Origin: Panaeolus papilionaceus
Lineage: Eukaryota > Basidiomycota > Agaricomycetes > Agaricales
NCBI GenBank assembly: GCA_015501605.1
Contig: JADNRZ010000007.1
Coordinates: 2,046,001 to 2,110,000 of the forward strand
Direction of reading: 5' to 3'
Length of the DNA stretch: 64,000 bases
Shown one piece after another: positions 38,737-50,003 of this stretch; position 1 is the stretch's first letter, and every line of letters starts with the position of its first letter. The translations under genes and the position numbers were made by a program. The notes beneath the pieces are model-generated. The model worked only from the letters and a program-made list of their open reading frames with translations, was not told the DNA's origin and did no database searches.

Positions 38737-38913
38737 GATGAGATATGTAGTAGTTGGATATAATGTGGTTCTGGGATAATGCCGTTAGCTCTTGATGAAT
38801 AGCGACAGGTATTACATATCGCGAAACTCACATTTAAAAGTTGGTGTTGTTGCGAGTGCTGAAACTGAGCTGAGTAGCTGTGTTTGATGAGCAATTCCCT
38901 GTCGAAATGTAGG

Positions 38914-38922
38914 CCTTTTATA
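38914..38922 (-). promoter_or_regulatory. TATA box of the aegerolysin gene
   Basis: TATAAAAGG on the minus strand, about 180 nt upstream of the ATG. The distance is explained by a 61-nt intron (38771-38831, gtgagt...cccag) in the 5' UTR. Confidence 0.6.
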
Positions 38923-39609
38923 CGTTTGAAACCAACTCTACACGCTCCTCATCCACACAAATTGACTTCATCGTCCTGCAGGCTCTATCCACAACGACGA
39001 CATATTCTGGAGTAACTCCAGTCCCCTAATTTTTGTATTTCGGGAGCCGAATATAACGCGCCAATAACGCACAGGCGATCGCAAACTGAATTGTCCCGAA
39101 CCGAGTAAGCTGCGACTTGATGCGAATAACCTTATTGGACGAGGTATGCAATAGTGAGCCCCTATCCCACGCAGAGTGTCAAAGAGGAGTTGTTCGAGAG
39201 TAATTGAGGAGTATAATGAGGATCAAATCTCACACCGCCCTGCGTAATTGAACCATCAGTTGGGGGGAAAAAATCGTAGACATGGTGTCTATCAGGTCTC
39301 TCTATGGGGCACTCAATCATCATCCGAGCCATCATCATGGATATCAAGATGAAAATGATGCACCAAGAGACGTTCCGTTTGGAGAGGATTGAAGACTGTA
39401 CAAATTGTGCTTATGACGGTTACTCACATTGTGATAACTGAGAGGCCACACCGAGGATTACAGAGGTGGAAATGATTGAATGTATTAATGACATGTATCT
39501 AAACAACACAATGAATGAAACGAAAACCTATCGAAGCAGAATGGATATAAACAAACATATGCTACTAAGTTAGAAGAAAAACTATTCTTAATGTCCGATA
39601 TATCGACTA
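38923..39609. other. Intergenic, nothing recognised
   Basis: About 0.7 kb between the aegerolysin promoter and the stop codon of IVAQPDL copy 1. No supported gene. Confidence 0.4.
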
Positions 39610-41075
39610 TTAGAGCTTCCACTCTTCGGCAATAGGGGCCTCGGGAGCATCAGGAACCTTTGCGACACCCGTAATCCTCTGACCAGCTGCTTTTCCTGCT
39701 GTGACAGGCTTGATATCCCTCCATGGAGCAGCTCCGTGAGAGGTGATAACATGAGCAGGAGTCCAATTATTATCGACGAAAGTGGACTCGAAGAACTTCG
39801 GAGACACATCGTTAGCGGTGTAGGTGATCCACTGAGCATCGGTACCGAACTCGACACCCATGGGGTTGGGATCCGCAGTGTTCCAAAGCTTGCCAGCGGC
39901 GATCAAACCAACATCAGCTTGGGGGGTACCCTGGCTGGCAATGATAGCGACGACGACACGAGAGGTGGGCTCGAAGCGGATGGTGTAGCGATCTGGTTGC
40001 CTCCACTCCTTTCCTGATCCAACAAGCTTGCCGTTGACGTAAACTGTGTACACGTCGTCGGCTGCGACATCGAGAATGAGAGCGTTGACGGGTGCGGGAG
40101 TGTTGATGGTGCGACGGAAAGCACGAGTGTGACCGGCGGCTGGCTGAGGGTTCTTCTTGTACTCAGGAGACCAAATCCACGAGCCGGCCTGGAGGGTTGG
40201 GGGTAAAACGACGGATGGTTTGGGAGGAGCTGTGACCACGGGCTTGGAAGGAACTGGTTCTTCTGGAGTTGGCTTTGGAGGGGGATCAGTGGGGCAGTGG
40301 CAGTCATGCTTATCAACCTTAAGTTCTTGGACAAGTTTATCGAAGGGGTTGAATCCGAGGCGACCGTGAGCCGTAGCAGTCTTGTGAGCATTGACGCTAA
40401 CAATCTCTTGCATGATGTTGGCGTGCATGTCCTTCATCGTCTTGTTCATATTGGTGCCGATGTTCGAAATGACCTGCTGCACGGCGACTGTGATCTGTTG
40501 GTGGATCTCCTTGGATACGGCGGCAATCGTCATTTCAGTGACCTGGTTAACGAAGGCCGTGACAGCGGGGGTGTTGGCGAGGACGTTGAGGTCGGGTTGG
40601 GCGACGATGCTGAAACGCATCCATGGAACTTGAGAAAATACATTAGCGAGCTCATGGCTGCTCCTGTAATGATACTCGTTAATGACATTGCATATGCGTT
40701 GATCAAGGTAGGCTTACTCGTGGAATTGTTTGTAATGGACTGTTGGGCTGTAGATGGTGTGATCGTGACAATGCTCGGCGCCAGGCGTGGTGACGGGAGT
40801 CAGGATAGGTAGACCATGGTTATTGAGAGGGAGGCGAAGACCTGTGCTGGTGGTCGAGGTAAACCTGAGGGAACTAATCTCAGGATGGGACGTTAAGTAT
40901 ACAAAGACCAAACTCACTGGGTTGAAGAGGCCGATTCGGAGGCGGACAAAGAAGCCTGGACTTTGTTAGTCGCAGAGGAGGAGCGAACTGTGGTGGAGCT
41001 ATTTGAGCACACTGCGTCAGTAAATCCCGCTAATGAGGACACAAAGAACACCTACTCGATTTCGGCGGTGGACAT
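39610..41075 (-). CDS. IVAQPDL-family protein, copy 1, full length
   Basis: Four exons in transcript order: 41056-41075, 40918-40998, 40718-40864, 39610-40663, giving 433 aa. Exon 1 is only 20 nt and matches copies 3 and 4 in length and phase. Layout: Ser/Thr-rich N-terminus, then I-Y-S-P-T-V-H-Y-K, then F-S-Q-V-P-W-M-R-F-S-I-V-A-Q-P-D-L (92-108). About 80 residues of amphipathic helix rich in Val, Ile and Gln follow (109-185), then a Cys pair (H-D-C-H-C), a Pro-rich linker, and a beta domain from about residue 245. The beta domain shows W-I-W-S-P-E, T-R-A-F-R-R-T, A-A-D-D-x-Y-T-V-Y-V-N-G-K-L-V-G and resembles galactose-binding or rhamnosidase N-terminal folds. There is no signal peptide. Sugar binding is inferred; the family is not known to me. 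Confidence 0.75.
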
Positions 41076-41149
41076 TGTTGTTTGTTAGTTGCTTGTTGCT
41101 GAAGAGTAGAGGAGAAGCTGATGAGGAGGAGCTGCAACTTTCATGTCAC

Positions 41150-41156
41150 TTTTATA
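41150..41156 (-). promoter_or_regulatory. TATA box of IVAQPDL copy 1
   Basis: TATAAAA on the minus strand, 75 nt upstream of the ATG at 41075. Confidence 0.6.
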
Positions 41157-41875
41157 GCCTTGAAGCCCTGGTGGAGCACAGCGCAGACATCGAATGCATC
41201 TGTAATCACCCATTCGAGTAAGTCTGGAACAACAAGGTCCATTGCACAGAAATCTGGAAGTCTCATGAAATGTCGAACAGACGCTCAGCGATATCACCGG
41301 AACTGTTACCCTGCCGCCTCTATCGGATAATTCCACGTAACACCGAACATAATTCAGGTCGACGAATGTATTGATTGTGAATTATTGATGAATTATCTCC
41401 TCGTCGACTCCACGGTTGAGTCGAGAATAAACAGACAACCTGATTGATTTCTGTGCGTTGTGTCAGGTTCTGTCAAAATAAATTCTCCCGGGGTCCGGCA
41501 CACGGCTGCCATGTGGGAGATTTCACGATTTCTGTGCATTTCCTGAACATCGGCGATGTCAAGCGACGTTGTCCCGGTTTGCAACATATCAAAATGGTTG
41601 TCTTCCATTCTAGGGAGGTGTTTATTGAACGCTAAACCTGCAGGTACAGGTACTGTAATCTAAACTCCACTGCGGAAGGCACAGAGGCACACATCAACGG
41701 GAATGAATCAGGGTCAACTGTGACATTGTCTAGAACGCAATCACGCGTATCACGTCGCGAACGATAACGCGTTCATCTTGTCACACACAGCATTCTTGGA
41801 TTGTACGATGCTTGTTCTTCAACTCCTACTAATGTACATTGCAAATTTACACAAATTATTTAGTCTTATTTCATG
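41157..41875. other. Intergenic, nothing recognised
   Basis: About 0.7 kb between the IVAQPDL copy 1 promoter and the stop of the downstream F-box gene. No supported feature. Confidence 0.4.
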
Positions 41876-43430
41876 CTATCGCGTTTGTGATACGTATATA
41901 TTCTTCCCGTTCGTCCTAACCATCGTCCCAGAAATCTCATCTATTACGGCGTCGACTGCAAACGTCGGAAACGAAAATGTTTTCGAGCCTCGACGAAGAA
42001 TATCGTCATCATCGGGCCAGGAGAAGGTAATGATAGTGACATGATTGAGATTCGAAAGGCTGATGTGGTGATACCCAAATGATACCATGACATCGTCTGT
42101 CGGAGGGGAGTCATCGCTGTTAGACGTTCTGAGTGTTAGAACGGTGGGGATGGGGTTGGGTTGGGATGATAAGTTCCTCGTGCGAGAGTCACAAGAGTGA
42201 CCTGGACGTATAATATCATCCGGAATGATGATTCCGACGATTGTGCATGACGGTGTGATGCCTATCCAGCGGGTGGTGTTGTAAATACGGAACGGTGGTG
42301 ATAGCTCCCAAAGGTCTGGCAGTTTCTCATCGTTCATCACAAAATGAAGGACTGAGATACCCGCCGAAAAAATACGTCCAAGAGATGCGATGGTGAGAGT
42401 GTTGGAAGCTGAGGGTGAGCCCAAAGGGGTGTCGATGATAACTGCGTGGGTGTCTCCAATTGTAGAAAGGACTGGTTGCCAGTCCCGGTTCTGGTATCGA
42501 TGAAACGGGGGATTTGGAAGAATGTTCGGTAAGATGGGCAAGTCGGAGGCATTTCTTTCGGCGATATAAGTCTCCTTCCCAGTATCAGTCGTCACATTGC
42601 CGAGTGTATAGACGACGCCTGTGGTGGTGGCGACCATGGATTCGATGTAGCATTCCGATGGGGCGTCCTGTGGCTCAATCTCGAAAAGCCGAGTACCACT
42701 AAGGATGAACTTCTCTTGCGACTGATCCAATGTACATCGTACTTCCCATACGGAGATTGTCAACTCCTGGTCATCGGGTATCTCGCTATCCTTTAAAAGC
42801 ACAGCATGCGCGAATGTAAAGGACGGAGGTGTCCCAGCTTCTGGGCGTACGTTAACCGAGATTCGGGACCGTTGAAGATTTGTCGTCCTTCGATGACCCG
42901 ATGACACCTGAGGTGGAATTAAGGTCGTATGCCTCGGTTGCTTACTGGCAAGATCGATGTACAGCACCGACGCGTCGATAGTCGACATAAGTAGCCATCT
43001 ACCACCAGGCAACAAAATAAGCTGATTGCACCTTTGTATCGAGGAGGTTGGCGTAATTATGCGGGTCCGAAGGTCATCAAGTGAGTAGTCAGGCCTTGGC
43101 CAGAGCAACGATGTACGCTTCCAGCAAAGGAAGATCTCTTCCAGCTCGGCGCTCGTGTAGGTGTCCAGGGGTCTAACGAATCTCGACGATAGGAGACCAA
43201 TATTTCTCGGATGCATGATTAATGAGACCCATAGAGCCTTCGATCTCGTTAGATCATGAAACAATCTGGATATCTGATGGTATTCGGAACCAGTTATTCA
43301 ATGTACACCGTGACGGTCGTGCGATATGACTTACCCTCCGAACACGCAGTATAATATCTGACCATGGTAGAGCGACCACAGTTGAAAGTAGTATATCAGT
43401 GGGTAGCTCCGCGAGGTATTGGACTGCCAT
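41876..43430 (-). CDS. F-box protein with large C-terminal domain, copy 1
   Basis: Two exons, 43335-43430 (32 codons) and 41876-43273, giving 497 aa. The F-box starts in exon 1 (A-E-L-P-T-D-I-L-L-S-T-V, then P-W-S-D-I-I-L-R-V-R-R) and finishes at the head of exon 2 (I-S-R-L-F-H-D-L-T-R-S-K-A-L-W). The remaining 430 residues carry repeated beta-type segments (G-G-R-W-L-L-M-S-T-I, S-V-L-Y-I-D-L-A-S) that suggest a propeller-like fold. It is presumably an SCF substrate receptor. The gene at 60.3 kb has the same exon structure, intron phase and domain order and is a clear paralogue. Start is the ATG at M-A-V-Q; the frame upstream has only non-ATG codons. Confidence 0.8.
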
Positions 43431-43870
43431 ATGGTTTTTGGCTAATGACAAGTGATGATCCTCCTCCGCTTGGGAAGCTACTCGTTATCGATCTGACCCT
43501 GTTGATGGGGTTCCGATGGCTATGCCGTCGTGCCTATTTATCTAATCTATGAGGTAGCACTTGCGATGGCCTCACTTTCGACGACTTTCCGTCTGCACAA
43601 GTCCAACGTGGCCAAGATATCATAAGCTTGAAGTGCACTCACAACGGAAGAATTTGTGGCTCATTTACGTTGTCGATTGAGTGTGGTGCAGAATAAATTC
43701 TATTGCCCATATTGTGTGGTGTAGTCTTGGCTCGCCAGGATGTCAAACTGAGTCCCAGTGGCATCGTCCACGTACATGGGGAAGAGGTTCAGGAAGTGGA
43801 ACCACTTAAATCTCCTCATACAATTGAAGTCGTTTTTTGCACCGTGTTGTATCATCGTTGTCCACATACC
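43431..43870. other. Divergent promoter region
   Basis: 440 bp between the divergent F-box and CFEM genes. No clear TATA element on either side. Confidence 0.4.
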
Positions 43871-44786
43871 ATGTTGAACAAACTCTCTCAAGTCGCCTCA
43901 CTGATAATAACAACCCTCCTTGCGACCGCCACAACAACACACGCAATTGGATGGTGGTACTCCCTCCCTCCCTGTGCTCAAGGATGTGCGTTGCCAGCTG
44001 CTGAACTTGCTGGGTGTTCCATGTACGCTCGAATTTATGACCTAAATTATTTGAAATGGGATTCATGCCTTATTACCTCCACAGAAACGACATAAAATGC
44101 CTGTGCGACTCCAAAGCGTTCCTCCAAGAGTTTCTCAACTGCGCTTCTCCCGCGTGTCCAATATTGGATGTATATGCTGCGACTACAGTCATTCATAACC
44201 TGTGCAGTATGTTCGAGTCTTTGATCCTTTAGCCTGGATGTCAGTATAATGACGCCTAAACCCGGCCCTTCATCAGAGTCCAGGGATTGGTTATGGCTTG
44301 CGGATACTTGTGCTCGAGAATGTGCAACGAGCGTGGCAGCTCAACTTGGATGTAATATGTATGTCATTTTCTCCTGTTTTCGCAGCCATGTGGTGTTTCG
44401 TTGGAGAGCCCACGGGTGCCTCGAGCTCACGCAAACACGGTGTGGAGAGGTCAAGTTCGATCTGCGTTCACGTAGTCTACATCGGTTCTGGTTGTGCTAT
44501 AGGTCACGTGGGGGGGGGGGGGGGGGGGGCCAACTGCCCCTATTCCATCGTTATTGTGGGTTTATGCTGATCGTTACACTCGGTGCGCATTCCATAATAG
44601 AAACGACCGCGCTTGCTTGTGTGCCAACCAAACCCGATTTCGGGATCTCGTTCAACAATGCTTAAGCAAGAACTGTCCGGCGTACTTAATCAACCCAGTT
44701 GAGCTAAAGTGAGTCGGATTTTCGAATCCTTGAGACAGGGTAGTCGTCCAGACGTGCATGATGTTAATGACGTCCATAGATGTTAA
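43871..44786 (+). CDS. Secreted protein with two tandem CFEM domains
   Basis: Five exons, 43871-44022, 44085-44206, 44277-44358, 44601-44708, 44780-44786, giving 156 aa. A 25-residue signal peptide (M-L-N-K-L to T-T-H-A) is followed by two eight-cysteine modules. Module 1 runs from L-P-P-C-A-Q-G-C through K-C-L-C-D-S to H-N-L-C. Module 2 runs from D-T-C-A-R-E-C through A-C-L-C-A-N to a final L-K-C. CFEM proteins sit at the fungal surface or outside the cell; some bind haem or act as effectors. Each module is interrupted at the same point by a phase-2 intron (before a-aac-gac), so it was duplicated with its intron. Intron 3 is unusually long (242 nt) and holds a 20-G run. No GPI signal remains. 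The final 7-nt exon is the least certain part. Confidence 0.72.
44510..44529 (+). repeat. 20-nt poly-G run in a CFEM intron
   Basis: An uninterrupted run of 20 G inside intron 3 of the CFEM gene, between 44359 and 44600. Runs like this are length-unstable and can form G-quadruplexes in the transcript. The exact length may be affected by sequencing error. Confidence 0.9.
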
Positions 44787-45233
44787 TCTTCCCTGATTAT
44801 GAGGGTCGATGGGTAGCATCGTTCTGGAGAAGATGTAGATTGAATCGGGAAATCATCCGAAATGTCGATAGCTGCCCTCAAAATATTACCTCTTATTTAC
44901 CATTAAAAATACGCGGCTCCGACAAGTGAATACGCATTACATCTTAAGAATTTCATACCTACTCATTGTGGAAGGGTGATCCACGCATGCGTTAAAAACA
45001 TCCCATATCGGCAAAAATCGAACCAGATAGAGGTACTACCCCCGAAAACTTGTTTGATTCTTTCAGTTATGGCTCCCGATGTACACATCGTGTCAGAAAA
45101 CGGAACGATAGACGATTTGAATCCATTCTGGAGATATCTCGAGACCGCACCTTGATTCATCATTAGACCCCTCGCTATAAAGGACCCTCAATAGTGAGTT
45201 CTTCAGTACCTTTCATCCAGATTCACGCATCAA
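44787..45233. other. Intergenic with a TATA element for the pseudogene
   Basis: 447 bp. TATAAAG at 45176-45182 lies 52 nt before the former start of IVAQPDL copy 2, so its promoter may survive. Nothing else is seen. Confidence 0.4.
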
Positions 45234-45860
45234 AATGACTATCGTCCAAGCCTTGTATTTTAATCCTCTAAACAATTTTAAATATACTCTAATGTATCTG
45301 ACAGGCCCTCCACAACAGAAGCTGACGCTGTTGCAAACATCACGACGGTCCCATACAATGGGGACGGGGACTCTCAAAACGACGGGATTCAGAGTTCTAC
45401 CGCTCCGCTTACCGGGTTTTACAAATATGTGACCATCTTGCACCAGTTTAGTACGTCTTTACTGAGTTTATTTTATTGGAAATGGCTATAACCTCGCCAT
45501 GGTTTTTCTCAAGTTCCCTACTACTTCAAAATTATTGCTCAGCCCGACTTGACACAGCCCACCGGCGACCCAACAGTCATGAACTTTGTTGATGATATCA
45601 GCACCGCAGCAGTTGAAACCATGTCCGGGGAGATCCTCAAAGAAGTCGCCGCGGCAGTTGGAGAGGTTATTTCGAATGTCGGCGCTAGCGTTAGTGAGAG
45701 AATGATGGAGGTGCAGGGAGACATTATGAGGGAGATCGTGTGTGTCACTACTGAAGCAACAGCGACGGCAACTCTTTCCGGTCCCCTGGCCATTCTTCCC
45801 TTCGAGTAGTTCTTGAAGGGTATTATGAGCGGTTCGATGAAAGATGTCAACACCAAATGA
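45234..45860 (+). pseudogene. IVAQPDL-family copy 2, broken
   Basis: It aligns with copies 1, 3 and 4 from the short first exon (45234) through the helical region. A one-base deletion in the T-run at 45503-45507 shifts the frame between the M-V-F and Q-V-P parts of the conserved segment. A TAG at 45807-45809 replaces the continuation after P-F-E, and the Pro-rich linker and beta domain are missing altogether. The helical part (V-M-N-F-V-D-D-I-S, E-V-I-S-N-V-G) still reads cleanly, so decay is recent or the helical part is retained as an ORF. Confidence 0.65.
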
Positions 45861-46510
45861 TTTCAATAATGTAGTATTCTCCTCGTTGAGTATAATACCC
45901 ACATCTACAAAAAAGAAAAATAAGCCTCCAAGTTAATTGAGTCCGTGTAACACGAGCTTCACAACTCCCCCACCTCCCAGAGTTCAGCGCACTCACCGGA
46001 AAGACGACAAAGACACCGAAGCGCCTGGATTGTAACCGATTTGATCAACTTTTGATTGTGGGAATGTGGATAGGGTTTTCACAGATATAGCATGCCGATA
46101 TGACAGTTCCGATGTTCTTCAGTGCACATAAGATGCACAGAAATCCCCCACGCCTTTCAGAAACGTTATTTGAACGGGGACCTGGCACCGGCAGTCATGT
46201 ATTCAAGGAGCGTTTGACAGAATGCACATCTGAGAGTAATTTATTTTAATTTTCTAACGAAATCATCCCCTTATACCTCGTCGGGTGTATTGCGCAGGTA
46301 CACTTCCAGGGTAGAAAGATTCAGAAGATACCAATACAAGGGATGTTACGTTGGAGAGTCGGGGAATTTTAACTCCGAATGCTTTTCAAAATGTAATTAT
46401 ACACTAGTTCAACTTCGAGTTGTGTTTCGACATTTCAATTATAACCGCCATCGAGTGCAAGTACTCGCTGACTTTCAGACCCCACCAACCCACCACACTT
46501 GCGCACGGAG
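45861..46510. other. Intergenic, nothing recognised
   Basis: 650 bp between pseudogene copy 2 and copy 3. It is probably the promoter of copy 3, but no TATA element is clear. Confidence 0.4.
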
Positions 46511-48077
46511 ATGTCTTCCATAACTTTCGAGTAAGTCCATTTAGTCAATATTGTGTCGATTTGAGTAGTTGATCACGCTTGGGGCATATAGCTCTGTTAA
46601 TATGAATGGCCATGGACAAGTTTCCGGCGATGGTTCTTCTCAGCCCACCATCTCAAACGGACACCACGATACTTGCGCTCCTCAGAGCCCAACAGCTCTT
46701 ATGAATGGGTTTCATCAGTACGTTTCTGAACACTACCAATTCTGCCGACGCTCATTACTCCTACACTGACCATAGAAACAGTCATGACCTGGCGATGGTC
46801 TTCTCTCAGGTCCCTTGGATGCGCTTCAACATTGTCGCTCAGCCAGACTTGTCCATGCTCGCTTCAAATCCCATTCTCAAGACATTTGTAGAAGATATCA
46901 CCTCGGTGACGGTCTCAAACGTCACAAAGGAGATCCACGAGGAGGTCACCAAAGCCGTTAGCCAAGTCATAAACAATGTTGGATCTACCGTTCAGGAGCA
47001 GATGAAGAAGGTCCATCAAGATATCATGAAGGAAATCGTCTCTGTATCTGCGCACAACACCTCAACAGATTCTGGCAGGCTGGGAGTACCGCCTTTTGAG
47101 CTCTTGCTCGAGGATTTGCTCTCGGGTGTTTCAAAGAAGCCCGACCACATTTGTAAGTTCTCTCAATTTGCGATTGAAATAGCTGGTATTCATGTAGCTA
47201 TTCCACAGGTTCACCCCCTGTTGCCCAGCCGATGGACAAAACTGGTGGTGACAACAAATCGAAACCCGTCGATCCTGCACCCACTGACCCTGTCGTCTTC
47301 CCTATTCCCAAAGAACCTAAAAAGGAGCCCTCCCCTCCTCCTCCTTACCAAATGCCGACTCCTGTAACCGAACCCCCAAAGGTTGGGCCCGTTACTCCCA
47401 GTTTTCCCCTTCCTGAGCCGGCGCCTGTACCCACACCGATGCCGCCTTCTGTACCCATCGTTAAAAAACCCACCATTCTCTCCTTTCCATCGCTCCAATC
47501 CACTCCCTGGGTTTGGACTCCTGAAGTCCAACGTACCCCGAGGCCACGTGTCGGTCACACTCGAGCCTTCCGACGCACAATCACAACTTCCACGCCCATC
47601 AACGCACTCACAATTTCCATCGCATGCGACGATCTTTACACGCTATATGTCAATGGAAAGCTGGTTGGCTGTGGCAAAGAGTGGAGGGAGCCTGAAAATT
47701 ACACCGTCAAGTTCCCTCCCACAGTCAAGGTCGTTGTTTCTGTCCTCGGCTCCCAGGGCCCACTGCAGAAGGACGTGGGTCTTTCCGTCTCGGCGATTGC
47801 TTACGACGCCTACTCTCCCTACGAAGCCAAGACTTCCACTTCGTTCCAGACAGACTCGAAATGGGTTTGCCTCGTGGGCGATAACTTCCCCCCCAACTTC
47901 TTTGAAGTTGATTTCAATGATTCAGCTTGGCCAGCGGCGTTCGTTCAGAATTCGCCTTGGAGGTATAGTATGATGGGTGGTATTACCCCTGGAAAGGCGT
48001 ATGGAAAGAGGATTATAGGAGAGAAGAGGGTGCCCAACGCGCCTGATGCAGATCTCGCAGAACTGTTAAAGGCTTAG
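46511..48077 (+). CDS. IVAQPDL-family protein, copy 3, full length
   Basis: Four exons, 46511-46530, 46592-46717, 46782-47152, 47209-48077, giving 461 aa. The 20-nt first exon and the first two intron phases match copies 1 and 4; the later intron (phase 1, inside the linker) is unique to this copy. The conserved block is F-S-Q-V-P-W-M-R-F-N-I-V-A-Q-P-D-L, followed by the amphipathic helical region. The Pro-rich linker is longer than in copy 1. The beta domain keeps W-V-W-T-P-E, T-R-A-F-R-R-T, C-D-D-L-Y-T-L-Y-V-N-G-K-L-V-G and G-K-E-W. The N-terminus lacks the H-Y-K-Q-F segment of copies 1 and 4, so this is the more diverged full-length member. Intact. Function unknown, carbohydrate binding suspected. 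Confidence 0.75.
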
Positions 48078-50003
48078 CCCATGATATATTGTCGAGGTGT
48101 GACTGCGCATATAATGTATTACTCGGATTTTATTTCCAAAAATTTCAACAATGATTCTGGTATCAATCTCCAATTTTTAGTGTTAATTTTTCGCGCAATT
48201 GTCTTCCGAAAATCTTAAAGTGAACATGAATGGAGAAGATAGAGGATGCGAGAACCACGAATATTAGGGTTGACATTGAAGTCATGACAGAATGCGACGC
48301 ATTACGCCATGTACGTGTTTTGATCCACGTGAGTTCCGTCGAGGACACTGTCACGCTGTCAAATTACAAATATCAAATGGAACACCACCCCGAGGTCAAT
48401 GGAGGTTTGATGCTGACTAACTCTGTACCTGGGACCTGCAGGTCGGCGAACGCTATGTGTCATCTTGGACAGATTGATATAGTGCACAGCACCGCTGAGT
48501 GATAAGAAACAACGGAAGGAATCATGTGACAGCTCCGATCCTCCTCGAGTGCACACAAAATTGCACTGAGAAACCCTCGGGGCCAGAAAACCCGACTCTG
48601 AGGGAGGTAGAGGGAAACATGTGCCCAGGTGTCATAAATTCTGCTATTTCAGCAAGCCAGGTATTCACACCCCCACCTAGACGAAAGGTCAGGAAATCCG
48701 GCCACAAATTGAACAATCGCGGCCCCATAAGCAACCCATAAGAGCGGAATATCCTACCCCATAAATTTCCGACCCCATGGATAATTTTGGCTTTTGTTGG
48801 GCGGGGCAGGGAATTCATGCTTGCATCATACATTGATCAGAATGGTAAATTTATTGTATTGGTCATCACAGTGAACATACATGATCTACAAATGTACATA
48901 TTCTAGTTTACTCATAAAATACAAGGTCTAGACATACCAAGGCAGGGGAAATGGGAAATGAGGTGACTTTCGTGATGTATTAGGCTAGTTACGAGTGGGA
49001 CAGCAAACTAAGGACTTACCACAGAGGCCATACTAGCATTAAACCATCTCCACACCCCGCACTAAACTGGATCCTCTGCACATGGAAACGATCCAGGACC
49101 TGTAAAACTTGAAAGGAGTTCAATTAGAGAGTTGTATATGAGGATTTTGAGGGAATACGTACATGTGAATAGGTAGATAATGGACTGAAAGGTGATCAGA
49201 TAGACAGATAGACAGAGATGGTTGACCACGGTGAAGTTAAAGTGTAAGGATCATGGAGGTTAAGGACAGAGAAACTTGGGAAGATGATCCGTCGAAGTAG
49301 CCATATATAGCGAACAAACATAAGTCACATGCTAATGTCGTAACGTTTGACTTCGAAATATCTCTAAGTCCACACGCTGTGAAATTGGAGAAGATCCGAG
49401 GGCTAAATTCTCGGCCCGTGGTCAGATTTTGCACCATAGGTGCACCCTCATGATTAACTAAGATAACCAGGGCGGTTTATTCCCTTCGCTACCCCTACCC
49501 CAATCCTCTGGCTACGTAATTTCTGACTCTACGAGTCATAGTTTCCCATCTCGAAACCCTACCTGTCAGTTTTCCCGACTCATATGGTTTTACAGTGTTG
49601 ACAGGTTTCCACCCGCTTACCCTGAAATAGTACCTGGGAACTGAAAATGATTGACAGAACGCACAGAAAATGATCAGGGTATTCTGTAGGAATAGCGGAA
49701 TAGAATCTATATTTTGTGTTCTTGTTAATTTGACCGGGAAATATCTCCGCTTGAGAAGAAAGAAGCTAAAGTGAATGGGATGTGCCTCGACAGGGTACAA
49801 CGCGAGAAGTCGTGTAGAACCGGTGAATGGACAGCTCCGCTCGTTGCGATGAGCGCCTGACAAGAATAAACTTCGTTCGCGGTCACGAGCAGAATTGATA
49901 CTGACCGTTCATTTGATGCCTATATAAGTCACTGAGAGTTGGTTTAACCTCCTCATTCCCTTCTTCGCTTATATCCAGTCAAGCAACGAAAACCTCTCCA
50001 ACA
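48078..50003. other. Intergenic region between IVAQPDL copies 3 and 4
   Basis: About 1.9 kb. A 103-codon minus-strand frame at 48522-48833 opens with ATG but has no family or splice support. Short GATA/GACA runs lie near 49195-49210. The TATA element of copy 4 is listed separately. Confidence 0.4.
49921..49927 (+). promoter_or_regulatory. TATA box of IVAQPDL copy 4
   Basis: TATATAA 77 nt upstream of the ATG at 50004, with a C/T-rich stretch (cctcctcattcccttcttc) between. Confidence 0.6.

Noticed and set aside
48522..48833. 103-codon minus-strand ATG ORF
   Set aside because: No promoter, introns or recognisable motif; probably chance.
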